A DNA stretch of 7,688 nucleotides from Lachnospiraceae bacterium (GCA_017416055.1 JAFQDI010000174.1:1-7688), one strand, 5' to 3'. Counted from the stretch's first letter, positions 1 to 6,870 are shown. Numbers and translations are program-made. The notes: generated by a model not told the origin, from the letters alone.

Positions 1-547
1 CAACGCCGACGGTGAGATCGTGAAGAATATTGAGCCGACGGTAGTAAAACAGACGGTGAGCAGTTACACCTCTAATTTCCTGAAGGATGCGATGTACGAA
101 GTGCTTCACGGCTCCAGTATTTGGGAAGACATTGAGGGCTATCCTGTGGGAGGAAAGACCGGTACCGCAGAGAAATACCCCCGTGGAAACGGTAAGTACG
201 TGGTTTCTTTGGCAAGCTTTGAACCTTATGACGATCCCAACCTGTTTATCATGGTAGTGATCGATGAGCCGAATGTGCCGGATCAGTCCACCGGTGGTTA
301 CACAGTCAGACTGGCCAACGCGATTTGGCGTGATGTGATCGAATATCGCTATGGTGTGGATATTGATGGATCCGACGAAGAGCCGGAGAATCCGGACAAC
401 CAGAATCCGGAGCAGGGCGAGAACGGAGAGGAAACTCCGGGAGAGAATCCGGAACAGGGAGAAAACGGTGAAGAAGTTCCCGGTGAGACGGCAGAGAGCG
501 AAGAAGCTTCCGGTCCCGCGCTCAGCACAGAGGGTGAAAGTCCGTGA
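1..547 (+). CDS. Class B penicillin-binding protein, C-terminal part (5' end outside window)
   Basis: This is the end of a transpeptidase that cross-links peptidoglycan outside the membrane. The frame is open from the window edge (first full codon at 2), so the GTG at 20 is internal and not a start. The third active-site motif, GGKTGTAEK, is intact, with the K-T-G codons at 155-163. It is followed by the usual strand-rich end of the fold (GKYVVSLASFEPYDDPNLF, then VVIDEP). The SxxK and SxN motifs and the N-terminal anchor lie upstream of the window. After the catalytic domain comes a 58-residue tail (371-544) with 20 acidic and no basic residues, containing two 14-residue repeats. I see no PASTA domain. 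The next gene is a paralogue starting 62 bp downstream. By analogy with the B. subtilis order pbpB-spoVD, this could be the FtsI/PBP2B-type member, but the name is an inference. The family call is firm. Confidence 0.93.
   Translation, partial: NADGEIVKNIEPTVVKQTVSSYTSNFLKDAMYEVLHGSSIWEDIEGYPVGGKTGTAEKYPRGNGKYVVSLASFEPYDDPNLFIMVVIDEPNVPDQSTGGYTVRLANAIWRDVIEYRYGVDIDGSDEEPENPDNQNPEQGENGEETPGENPEQGENGEEVPGETAESEEASGPALSTEGESP
404..487 (+). repeat. Tandem 42-bp coding repeat (2 copies) in the acidic PBP tail
   Basis: Two adjacent 14-codon units, 404-445 and 446-487, encode NPEQGENGEETPGE and NPEQGENGEEVPGE. They differ at one residue (Thr/Val). Seven other codons differ only at the third base (GAG/GAA three times, GGC/GGA, GGA/GGT twice, CCG/CCC), so the DNA copies have diverged while the protein has stayed nearly fixed. 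A shorter related stretch (EEPENPDNQ) lies just upstream. The unit is rich in Pro, Gly, Asn and Glu, which suggests a disordered extracellular tail. Confidence 0.9.
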
Positions 548-609
548 TGAGGGTATGTTTTTTGCCGATGATGAATAACCTGTAAAAACGGAACCTTCGA
601 GGCGGATAA

Positions 610-2340
610 GTGGAACTGACCAGAACCATTCATCGCAAAAAAATATTTTTCTGTTTTCTGACGGCGGGACTGGTTTTTGTCCTGCTGATCGGCAGATGTG
701 CTTTTCTGATGATCGCTGAAGCAGATCATTATACGGCAATGGCCGACGATCTTCATTACCGTGAGCGGACGATAAAGGCGGCCAGAGGATTAATCTATGA
801 CCGGAACGGTACGATAATCGCCACCAACAAGGCGGTATGCACCGTTTCGGTCATTTATAATCAGGTGACAGATCCGGAAAAAGTGATCGACGTGCTGACA
901 CGGGAACTTAAGATGGATGAGGCTAGAGTCCGGAAGCTGGTGGAAAAATACTCCTCAAGAGAGATCATTAAAACAAACGTGGATCAGGAGATCGGTGAGC
1001 GAATCCGCAGTTTTGATCTTGACGGTGTGAAAGTCGATGAGGATTACCGTCGATATTATCCTTACGGGACCATGGCATCGAAGGTACTTGGGTTCACCGG
1101 AAGTGATAACCAGGGAATCATCGGCCTGGAAGTGGTCTATGAGGAGACATTGAAAGGTGAGAACGGACTGATCCTTTCCCTGGCGGACGCGGCAGGAGTG
1201 GAAATTGAAAATGCGGCGGAGCTTCGTGTCGAGCCGGAGGCAGGAGAGAATCTTTATCTTACGTTGGACGTGAATGTCCAGTTGTATGCTCAGCAGATGG
1301 CTCAAAAGGTCATGCAGGAAAAGCAGGCAAAGGCGGTGTCGATCATCGTGATGAATCCGCAGAACGGTGAAGTATATGCTATGGTCAATGTCCCGGAATT
1401 TGATCTGAATGATCCGTACACCTTATCCACGGAGAGTGAGACAGAACGCACGAACGAAGAATATCTGAATCAGCTCAATGCCATGTGGCGAAATGGCTGC
1501 ATCAACGATACCTATGAGCCCGGCTCGACATTCAAGATTCTGACGGCAGCGGCAGGGCTGGAAGAGGGTGTGGTTTCCACTGAAAGTACGTTTTTCTGTC
1601 CCGGTTACAAAATCGTGGAAGATCGCAGGATCCGGTGTCACAAGACAGCCGGGCATGGCTCAGAGACGTTTGTTGATGGGATCATGAATTCCTGCAATCC
1701 GGTGTTTATCGAGACCGGATTGAGACTTGGTGCGGCGAAATATTATGATTATCTGGCGAAGTTTGGATTGATGAAGAGGACCGGAATCGATCTTCCGGGC
1801 GAAGCGGGAACAATCATGCACAAACCGGACAATATCGGTGAGGTGGAGTTGGCAACCATGTCCTTTGGACAGTCATTCCAGATTACGCCGATCCAACTGG
1901 TGACCACCGTGAGCTCCATTATCAACGGAGGAAATCGGATTACACCCCATTTCGGGATGAAGATCCAGAGCAGTGACGGCTCACGGATCGAAAAGCTGAG
2001 CTATCCGACAACCGAAGGTATCGTGTCGGAGGCGACCAGCCGGACGATGCGGGAGCTGTTAGAGAAGGTTGTGAGCGAGGGAACCGGAAAGAATGGTCAG
2101 GTGGCCGGCTTTTCCGTGGGAGGAAAGACCGCAACTTCAGAGAAACTCCCCAGACGAAGCGGAAAATACATTTCTTCGTTCATCGGATTTGCACCGGCGG
2201 ATGACCCGCAGGTGATCGCGCTGGTTACCATCGATGAGCCGGTGGGAGTTTATTACGGCGGGACTATCGCGGCACCGGTTATTGCGGATATTTTTGAAAA
2301 GATATTGCCATATCTTGGAATTTCACAGGAATCTACTTGA
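610..2340 (+). CDS. Class B penicillin-binding protein (FtsI/SpoVD-like transpeptidase) with KTA motif
   Basis: This is a membrane-anchored D,D-transpeptidase of 576 residues that would cross-link septal or spore-cortex peptidoglycan beside an FtsW/SpoVE glycosyltransferase. The GTG at 610 is the first possible start, because an in-frame TAA lies at 607-609; GAGGCGG at 599-605 serves as ribosome binding site. The protein has a basic N-terminus, a membrane anchor at about residues 12-35, and the class B dimerisation-domain motif RGLIYDRNG at 59-67. The transpeptidase domain follows, with STFK at 306-309 (nucleophile Ser306), SCN at 361-363 and a conserved SFGQSFQITPIQL stretch. The third motif is K506-T507-A508 where the family has KTG. 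No PASTA domain follows, so it is shorter than B. subtilis SpoVD or PBP2B. Its position after another class B PBP and before mraY matches spoVD in B. subtilis, but a sporulation role cannot be read from the sequence. Confidence 0.95.
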   Translation: MELTRTIHRKKIFFCFLTAGLVFVLLIGRCAFLMIAEADHYTAMADDLHYRERTIKAARGLIYDRNGTIIATNKAVCTVSVIYNQVTDPEKVIDVLTRELKMDEARVRKLVEKYSSREIIKTNVDQEIGERIRSFDLDGVKVDEDYRRYYPYGTMASKVLGFTGSDNQGIIGLEVVYEETLKGENGLILSLADAAGVEIENAAELRVEPEAGENLYLTLDVNVQLYAQQMAQKVMQEKQAKAVSIIVMNPQNGEVYAMVNVPEFDLNDPYTLSTESETERTNEEYLNQLNAMWRNGCINDTYEPGSTFKILTAAAGLEEGVVSTESTFFCPGYKIVEDRRIRCHKTAGHGSETFVDGIMNSCNPVFIETGLRLGAAKYYDYLAKFGLMKRTGIDLPGEAGTIMHKPDNIGEVELATMSFGQSFQITPIQLVTTVSSIINGGNRITPHFGMKIQSSDGSRIEKLSYPTTEGIVSEATSRTMRELLEKVVSEGTGKNGQVAGFSVGGKTATSEKLPRRSGKYISSFIGFAPADDPQVIALVTIDEPVGVYYGGTIAAPVIADIFEKILPYLGISQEST

Positions 2341-2365
2341 TTCTTTTGCGGAAACGAATTATACT
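2337..2365 (+). promoter_or_regulatory. Candidate sigma-A promoter for mraY-murD
   Basis: A -35 box TTGATT (2337-2342) and a -10 box TATACT (2360-2365) are separated by exactly 17 bp. They match the sigma-70/sigma-A consensus at 4 of 6 and 5 of 6 positions. The -35 box overlaps the stop codon of the upstream PBP gene. The predicted start would be near 2372, giving a leader of about 30 nt before mraY. There is no terminator upstream, so read-through from the PBP genes is also expected. Confidence 0.45.
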
Positions 2366-2403
2366 TTTTTTGCAGATTGGGTTTACAAATTGGAGGATAG
2401 AGT

Positions 2404-3360
2404 ATGAACTACACAGCAGTATTTGCCGTTTTGATCAGTTTCTGTATCAGTGCCATCGCATGTCCGGCAGTGATTCCGTTTTTAAAGCGTTTAAAATTCG
2501 GGCAGCAGATCCGCGAGGAGGGCCCGAAGGACCATATGAAGAAATCAGGTACGCCGACCATGGGCGGTATCGCGTTTATGATCAGTATTGTGGTCACCTG
2601 CCTTTTCTTCGTGAAAGATTATCCGAAGATCATTCCCGTGATGTTCGTGACCATTGGATTCGGAGTGATCGGTTTTCTGGATGATTACATGAAGGTTGTG
2701 ATGAAGCGTTCAGAGGGGCTGAATCCGATTCAGAAGTTGATCGGTCAGACGGTGATCGCAGGTATTTTCTGCTTTTATTTGATGTATACTGAGGATGTGG
2801 CGACGACGATCCGAATCCCTTTCCTGAATGGATATCAGCTGGATATTGGCTGGTTCTTTGTGCCGCTGTTTTTTGTGACGACGCTGGGAACCGACAATGG
2901 TGTAAATCTGACTGATGGACTGGATGGGCTGTGCGCCAGCGTTACCGTGTTGGTTGCGATCTTTTTGACTGCAGTATCCTGCGGAGAGAATCACGGCATT
3001 GAGCCGGTGACCGCTGCGGTAGTGGGAAGTCTTCTGGGCTTTTTGTTGTTCAATGTTCATCCTGCAAAGGTGTTCATGGGAGATACCGGCTCCCTTGCGT
3101 TGGGCGGATTTGTGGTTTCGTCCGTTTTTATGATGCAGATGCCTCTGTTTATTTTGATCATCGGATTTATTTATCTGATGGAGACGGTTTCCGTCATCCT
3201 TCAGGTGGGCTATTTCAAGATCACCAAGGGAAAGAGACTGTTCCGTATGTCCCCCATCCATCACCATTTCGAGCTGGGAGGATGGTCTGAGACGAGAGTG
3301 GTTACCGTGTTCAGCACGGTGACTGCACTGATGTGCCTGTTGGGATATTTGGCGCTGTAA
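2404..3360 (+). CDS. mraY: Phospho-N-acetylmuramoyl-pentapeptide transferase (MraY)
   Basis: This integral membrane enzyme moves phospho-MurNAc-pentapeptide from UDP to undecaprenyl phosphate, making lipid I on the inner face of the membrane. The protein has 318 residues, the normal bacterial length, and is hydrophobic throughout, with about ten membrane segments expected. Motifs are all in place: the aspartate pair in FLDDY (Asp93-Asp94), NLTDGLDGL at 168-176, GDTGS at 226-230, and the MraY-specific HHHFE at 286-290, which separates it from WecA-type enzymes. The ATG at 2404 is preceded by GGAGG (2392-2396) at 7 nt. It lies 63 bp after the second PBP gene, where B. subtilis has murE, and 23 bp before murD. 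It may start a sub-operon from the promoter just upstream. Confidence 0.98.
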   Translation: MNYTAVFAVLISFCISAIACPAVIPFLKRLKFGQQIREEGPKDHMKKSGTPTMGGIAFMISIVVTCLFFVKDYPKIIPVMFVTIGFGVIGFLDDYMKVVMKRSEGLNPIQKLIGQTVIAGIFCFYLMYTEDVATTIRIPFLNGYQLDIGWFFVPLFFVTTLGTDNGVNLTDGLDGLCASVTVLVAIFLTAVSCGENHGIEPVTAAVVGSLLGFLLFNVHPAKVFMGDTGSLALGGFVVSSVFMMQMPLFILIIGFIYLMETVSVILQVGYFKITKGKRLFRMSPIHHHFELGGWSETRVVTVFSTVTALMCLLGYLAL

Positions 3361-3371
3361 AGCAGTCTGCG

Positions 3372-3378
3372 AAAGGAG
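3372..3378 (+). promoter_or_regulatory. Ribosome binding site fixing the murD start
   Basis: AAAGGAG sits 5 nt before the ATG at 3384. The same frame stays open upstream into the end of mraY, with a possible start at 3333, but that start has no comparable site and would overlap mraY by 28 bp. The family N-terminus also fits 3384: a short lead (MRDTYLVAGCSISGIG) into the first nucleotide-fold strand and glycine loop. Confidence 0.85.
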
Positions 3379-3383
3379 AAAAC

Positions 3384-4730
3384 ATGAGAGATACTTATCT
3401 GGTAGCCGGATGCAGTATCAGCGGGATCGGTGCGGCGAGACTGCTGTTAAAGACCGGTGCTTCCGTGATTTTATATGATGGAAATGTTTCGCTGGACCCG
3501 GAGAAAATCCGCGAGAAACTGGCGTTTCATGAGAATGTCTCCGTGGTACTGGGTGAATTGTCAACGGAGACAGCGAAGGTTTGTAAAGCTTGTGTCATCA
3601 GCCCCGGTATTCCGCTTAGGATGCCGTTTGTGCAAGTGCTGCGAGAGTGCGGGGTCCCGATTTGGAGTGAGATCGAGCTGGCCTACCGCTTTGGAAAGGG
3701 CAAGGTTGCCGCGATCACCGGAACCAACGGAAAGACGACGACCACTGCACTGGTGGGAGAGCTTCTGGCGGCACATTATCCGTCCTCTTTTGTAGTGGGA
3801 AACATTGGCATTCCCTATACGGAGAAAGCACTTGAGATGTCGGAAGAGTCGGTGACGGTGGCTGAGGTCAGCAGTTTTCAACTTGAGACCATCGTAGATT
3901 TTCATCCCGCAGTCAGTGCGATCACCAATATTACGCCGGATCATCTCGACCGTCATCTGACGATGGAGAGTTATATTGAGGTGAAAGAATCGGTGACAAA
4001 GAACCAGATGCCGGATGAGGTGTGTGTACTGAATTACGAGGATCCTGTGCTGAGAGCGTTCGGTGAGCAGCTGGACAGAAAGGTGATTTTCTTTAGCAGC
4101 GCGAGAGAACTGACTGAGGGACTGTTTCTTCGCGATGACCATATCCTGTTTGCCCATGACGGTGTATGTGAGGACATGGTGGCGACAGATGAACTGCAGA
4201 TCCTCGGCCGTCACAATTACGAGAACGCGATGACTGCGATCGCCGTCGGCTGGGCGATGGGTGTGCCGGTGGACACGATCCGCAGCGTTTTGAGAAGATT
4301 TCAACCGGTGGAGCACCGGATTGAGTTCACCGTCGAGAAGGACGGTGTAGCATATTACAATGATTCCAAGGGAACGAACCCTGATGCGGCTATTCAGGCG
4401 GTGAAGGCGATGGTCAGACCGACGGTACTGATCGCCGGTGGCTATGACAAGGGTTCCGACTACGATGAGTGGATCGCATCCTTTGGAGACCGGGTCAAGG
4501 CCCTTGTTCTTCTGGGACAGACCGCGGATAAAATCGAAGAAGCGGCGAGAAAAGCCGGCTTTACCAATATTCTTCGTGCCGAGTCCATGGAGGAGGCGGT
4601 GAAGCTCTCCGCAAAAGCGGCGGTTCCCGGGGACGCTGTACTGCTGTCACCGGCCTGTGCGAGCTGGGGAATGTTTAAAAATTATGAGGAGCGTGGACGC
4701 ATCTTCAAAGAACTGGCGAGAGCACTGTAA
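3384..4730 (+). CDS. murD: UDP-N-acetylmuramoyl-L-alanine--D-glutamate ligase (MurD)
   Basis: This cytoplasmic ATP-dependent ligase adds D-glutamate to UDP-MurNAc-L-alanine, the second step of stem-peptide assembly. From the ATG at 3384 it has 448 residues, close to B. subtilis MurD. Three Mur-ligase domains can be followed. The N-terminal UDP-binding fold carries VAGCSISGIGAARLL. The central ATPase domain has the P-loop GTNGKTT (113-119), EVSSFQLE and NITPDHLDRH (182-191), and Lys201 is a plausible carbamylated lysine by position. The C-terminal domain starts around NDSKGTNPDA (Asp327 to Asn332) and ends with LLSPACASWGMFKNYEERG, which is typical of MurD rather than MurC, E or F. It follows mraY by 23 bp and is very likely cotranscribed with it. 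All key motifs are intact. Confidence 0.98.
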   Translation: MRDTYLVAGCSISGIGAARLLLKTGASVILYDGNVSLDPEKIREKLAFHENVSVVLGELSTETAKVCKACVISPGIPLRMPFVQVLRECGVPIWSEIELAYRFGKGKVAAITGTNGKTTTTALVGELLAAHYPSSFVVGNIGIPYTEKALEMSEESVTVAEVSSFQLETIVDFHPAVSAITNITPDHLDRHLTMESYIEVKESVTKNQMPDEVCVLNYEDPVLRAFGEQLDRKVIFFSSARELTEGLFLRDDHILFAHDGVCEDMVATDELQILGRHNYENAMTAIAVGWAMGVPVDTIRSVLRRFQPVEHRIEFTVEKDGVAYYNDSKGTNPDAAIQAVKAMVRPTVLIAGGYDKGSDYDEWIASFGDRVKALVLLGQTADKIEEAARKAGFTNILRAESMEEAVKLSAKAAVPGDAVLLSPACASWGMFKNYEERGRIFKELARAL

Positions 4731-4818
4731 AGCGCAGCGCTAAAGCCGGATAGAGAAGGTAAACGGTTCATGACAAATACGCCCGACAGAACATGACAGA
4801 GTAAGAGGCGTAGGATCC
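4731..4818 (+). other. 88-bp spacer between murD and ftsW/spoVE
   Basis: This is the only sizeable gap between murD and ftsQ. It begins right after the murD stop with an 11-bp palindrome, AGCGCAGCGCT (4731-4741), too small to be a convincing hairpin and without a following T-run. Two tiny open frames, 4770-4796 (8 codons) and 4793-4804 (3 codons), overlap as ATGA. No promoter boxes or terminator are convincing. Confidence 0.5.
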
Positions 4819-5961
4819 GTGAAAGGTGTTCAAAAAATAAATCGGTATTATGACTATCATTTGCTGGTCCTGATTGTGTTGCTGGCTGTGTTTGGGCTGG
4901 TGATGGTGATGAGTTCCAGTTCCTATGCTGCGGCGAAGAAACTGGGGGATTCACTGTACTATTTCAAGCGACAGGGCATCATCCTGGCAGGCGGTTTGGT
5001 GGTGATGATCGTGGTGTCCCGTCTGGATTATCATCGTTTCTTTTCTCTGTCCTGGGTAGCCTGGGGTGGAGCCATGGCGCTGATGATTCTGGTCAATTAC
5101 ACACCGTTCGGTGTGGAGCTGAACGGAAAGAAACGTTGGTTTGGCATCGGAGGTCATTCGCTGTTTCAGGCGGCAGAACTGGTTAAGCTGGCGATGATTT
5201 TGTTTTTGGCCGTGTGGATCACGAAACTGGGAAAGCGAGTGGACCGTTGGCCGGTCATGATCTTACTGGCGGTTTTATGCTTTCCGGTAATCATTTTGGT
5301 TGCAGACAACAACTTAAGTACCGGTATTATTCTGCTGGGGATTTTGTTTGTCATGCTGTTTGTGGCGGCACGGAAAAAACTTCGGTTTGCGCTGGCGGCG
5401 GGAGGCGTTGCCGGTTGTGCCACGGCGTTTGTCTCGTTTCGCCGTGTGCTGGTGGAGGTAGGGATACTCGAATCCTATCAGCTGGAACGAATCGAAGTCT
5501 GGCTTGACCCGCTTGCGTATAAGCTGGAAGGCGGATTTCAGGTATTACAGGGACTGTATGCCATCGGAAGCGGGGGCATTTTCGGAAAAGGTCTCGGACA
5601 GAGTCTTCAGAAGCTGGGCTTTGTGCCGGAAGCGCAGAACGATATGGTGTTTTCCATCATCTGCGAGGAGTTAGGGCTGTTTGGAGCGGGAGCAGTATTG
5701 GTCCTGTTTTTGCTGATGCTCTGGCGGTTTGCGGTGATTGCGGGAAATGCACCGGATCTGTTCGGAACACTGTTGGTGACCGGCGTGATGGCACATATCG
5801 CGATTCAGGTCATACTCAATGTGGCGGTTGTCACGAACACGATACCGAATACAGGGATCACACTGCCCTTTATCAGTTACGGCGGAACTTCGGTTTTGTT
5901 TCTGCTGATCGAGATGGGGCTGGTGCTTAGCGTATCCAATCAGATAAAAGTTTGCAGGTAA
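4819..5961 (+). CDS. ftsW: FtsW/RodA/SpoVE family peptidoglycan glycosyltransferase
   Basis: This SEDS-family polytopic membrane protein (380 residues, about ten membrane segments) polymerises lipid II into glycan strands together with a class B PBP. Landmarks are SLYYFKRQ near the N-terminus, NGKKRW (102-107), FQAAELVK (116-123), the large extracellular loop with GSGGIFGKGLGQS, and PEAQNDMVFSIICEELGL, in which Asp275 aligns with the catalytic aspartate of FtsW/RodA. The family signature ends as LPFISYGGTS (349-358). The usual P-S of FQPSE is A-A here. The GTG at 4819 is the first in-frame start after a stop at 4771. Its ribosome site is weak: AAGAGG at 4803-4808 (10 nt away) or AGGA at 4812-4815. 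The position after murD matches spoVE in B. subtilis, so a division or sporulation role cannot be decided here. The murG gene that often follows is missing. Confidence 0.95.
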   Translation: MKGVQKINRYYDYHLLVLIVLLAVFGLVMVMSSSSYAAAKKLGDSLYYFKRQGIILAGGLVVMIVVSRLDYHRFFSLSWVAWGGAMALMILVNYTPFGVELNGKKRWFGIGGHSLFQAAELVKLAMILFLAVWITKLGKRVDRWPVMILLAVLCFPVIILVADNNLSTGIILLGILFVMLFVAARKKLRFALAAGGVAGCATAFVSFRRVLVEVGILESYQLERIEVWLDPLAYKLEGGFQVLQGLYAIGSGGIFGKGLGQSLQKLGFVPEAQNDMVFSIICEELGLFGAGAVLVLFLLMLWRFAVIAGNAPDLFGTLLVTGVMAHIAIQVILNVAVVTNTIPNTGITLPFISYGGTSVLFLLIEMGLVLSVSNQIKVCR

Positions 5962-5965
5962 GGAG
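5959..5965 (+). promoter_or_regulatory. ftsQ/divIB ribosome binding site overlapping the ftsW stop
   Basis: TAAGGAG contains the ftsW stop codon (TAA, 5959-5961) and a strong Shine-Dalgarno core, 5 nt before the ATG at 5971. Only 9 bp separate the genes, which points to cotranscription and likely translational coupling. Confidence 0.85.
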
Positions 5966-5970
5966 AAACG

Positions 5971-6717
5971 ATGAAAAAGGGCGCGAAGATAGGGAAAATC
6001 ATCATAGTGTTTTTGTTGGTCGCGGTCCTCGGCCTGCTTGCCGTCGCTGGATACTTGTTTATTCAGGATACGCGGTTAGAGATGATCACTGTTGAGGGAA
6101 ATAGCCACTACAGCGACAGTGAACTGTTACAGTTGATTTTTCCGGAGGAGACGGATCGACAGACGTTTAGAGTCTGGTGGAATGAACAACAGGGCGAACA
6201 TCGGGACATTCCGTTCGTGTCCCGCTATGAGATCACGTTGACGGGACTTCACTCGGCGGAGATCATGGTCTACGAAAAAAATATCGTCGCATGCCTTGAG
6301 TACATGGGAAGTATTATGTACTTTGACAAGGACGGAATCGTGGTGGAGACTGCAGCGACGAACACGGAAGGCGTTCCGCTGATCACCGGAATTATCTTCA
6401 GTCAGATCGTGATGCACGAACCGATCAAAGTGGAGAATGAGAGGATATTTACCACCGTATTAAATCTGACTCAGCTGCTTTCGCTGAATCATCTGGCGGT
6501 GGATAAGGTTTATTACGATGGCAATTTGAATGCAAGACTGTACGTTGACCGCATCAAGGTGGAATTGGGCAGCAGCCGGTACATGGATGAGAAGATCCTT
6601 GAACTGAGAGCGATCCTTCCGGAACTGGCAGGACGTGCCGGAACACTTTATCTGGACAGCTATGATCCGGACGCGGTGAAACAGCAGTATCGGTTCAAAC
6701 CGGACGGGGAATCGTGA
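5971..6717 (+). CDS. ftsQ: Cell division protein DivIB/FtsQ
   Basis: This is a single-pass divisome scaffold protein of 248 residues that, with FtsL and FtsB/DivIC, controls septal peptidoglycan synthesis. The N-terminus is short and basic (MKKGAKIGK). One membrane segment spans about residues 8-31. A POTRA domain then begins with LEMITVEGNSHYSDSELLQL (36-55). The beta domain follows, with features typical of the family: VYEKNIVACLEYMGSIMYFDKDGIVV, then VPLITG, and later KVELGSSRYMDEKILELRAILPEL. The C-terminus is a short polar tail after YRFKPDG. The short cytoplasmic part is more like compact clostridial forms than enteric FtsQ. It sits 9 bp after ftsW and upstream of ftsZ, with no ftsA between. 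Sequence conservation in this family is low, so the call rests on architecture and context as well as motifs. Confidence 0.93.
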   Translation: MKKGAKIGKIIIVFLLVAVLGLLAVAGYLFIQDTRLEMITVEGNSHYSDSELLQLIFPEETDRQTFRVWWNEQQGEHRDIPFVSRYEITLTGLHSAEIMVYEKNIVACLEYMGSIMYFDKDGIVVETAATNTEGVPLITGIIFSQIVMHEPIKVENERIFTTVLNLTQLLSLNHLAVDKVYYDGNLNARLYVDRIKVELGSSRYMDEKILELRAILPELAGRAGTLYLDSYDPDAVKQQYRFKPDGES

Positions 6718-6786
6718 CGTGTGGAGAAACAGAACAAAAACTGTTGAAAAAAGTCTGAAAAAAACGCAAAAATTCTAAATTGAGGG

Positions 6787-6815
6787 TTGATTATTTTCAA
6801 AAAAAAAGATATGAT
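6787..6815 (+). promoter_or_regulatory. Candidate sigma-A promoter for ftsZ
   Basis: TTGATT (6787-6792) and TATGAT (6810-6815) are separated by 17 bp, matching the consensus at 4 of 6 and 5 of 6 positions. The spacer contains nine consecutive A residues (6799-6807). Roughly helix-phased A-tracts lie just upstream and could act as an UP-like or bent element. The predicted start is near 6822. The -35 box is the same hexamer as in the candidate mraY promoter. Confidence 0.6.
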
Positions 6816-6863
6816 ATTCTTAATATAAGCAATTACTGGCAGAGTCGGAAAAATGCAGGCATA

Positions 6864-6870
6864 GGGAGGA
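6864..6870 (+). promoter_or_regulatory. ftsZ ribosome binding site
   Basis: GGGAGGA is a strong Shine-Dalgarno sequence 8 nt before the GTG at 6879. It supports that GTG as the start and offsets the weaker start codon, as expected for an abundant protein. Confidence 0.85.

Noticed and set aside
547..585. Small ATG frame overlapping the first PBP stop (TGATG arrangement)
   Set aside because: It encodes only about 12 residues ending at TAA, resembles nothing, and the true next gene starts at 610 with its own ribosome site.
2337..2684. A + strand frame overlapping the mraY start in another phase
   Set aside because: It starts at a TTG inside the preceding stop region, has no ribosome site, and overlaps the well-supported N-terminus of MraY.
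2710..3267. A 185-codon open frame on the - strand opposite mraY
   Set aside because: It is antisense to conserved MraY motifs and its polar, low-complexity translation looks like a shadow.
3333..3383. Upstream extension of murD starting at 3333
   Set aside because: It would overlap mraY, lacks a ribosome site, and adds 17 residues not typical of MurD; AAAGGAG marks the start at 3384.
3561..4316. A 251-codon open frame on the - strand opposite murD
   Set aside because: It is a shadow of MurD: His- and Arg-rich, with no recognisable domain and no sensible start context.
6728..6745. Inverted repeat AACAG/CTGTT after ftsQ as a terminator
   Set aside because: The stem is 5 bp with an 8-nt loop and is followed by As, not Ts, on the + strand.
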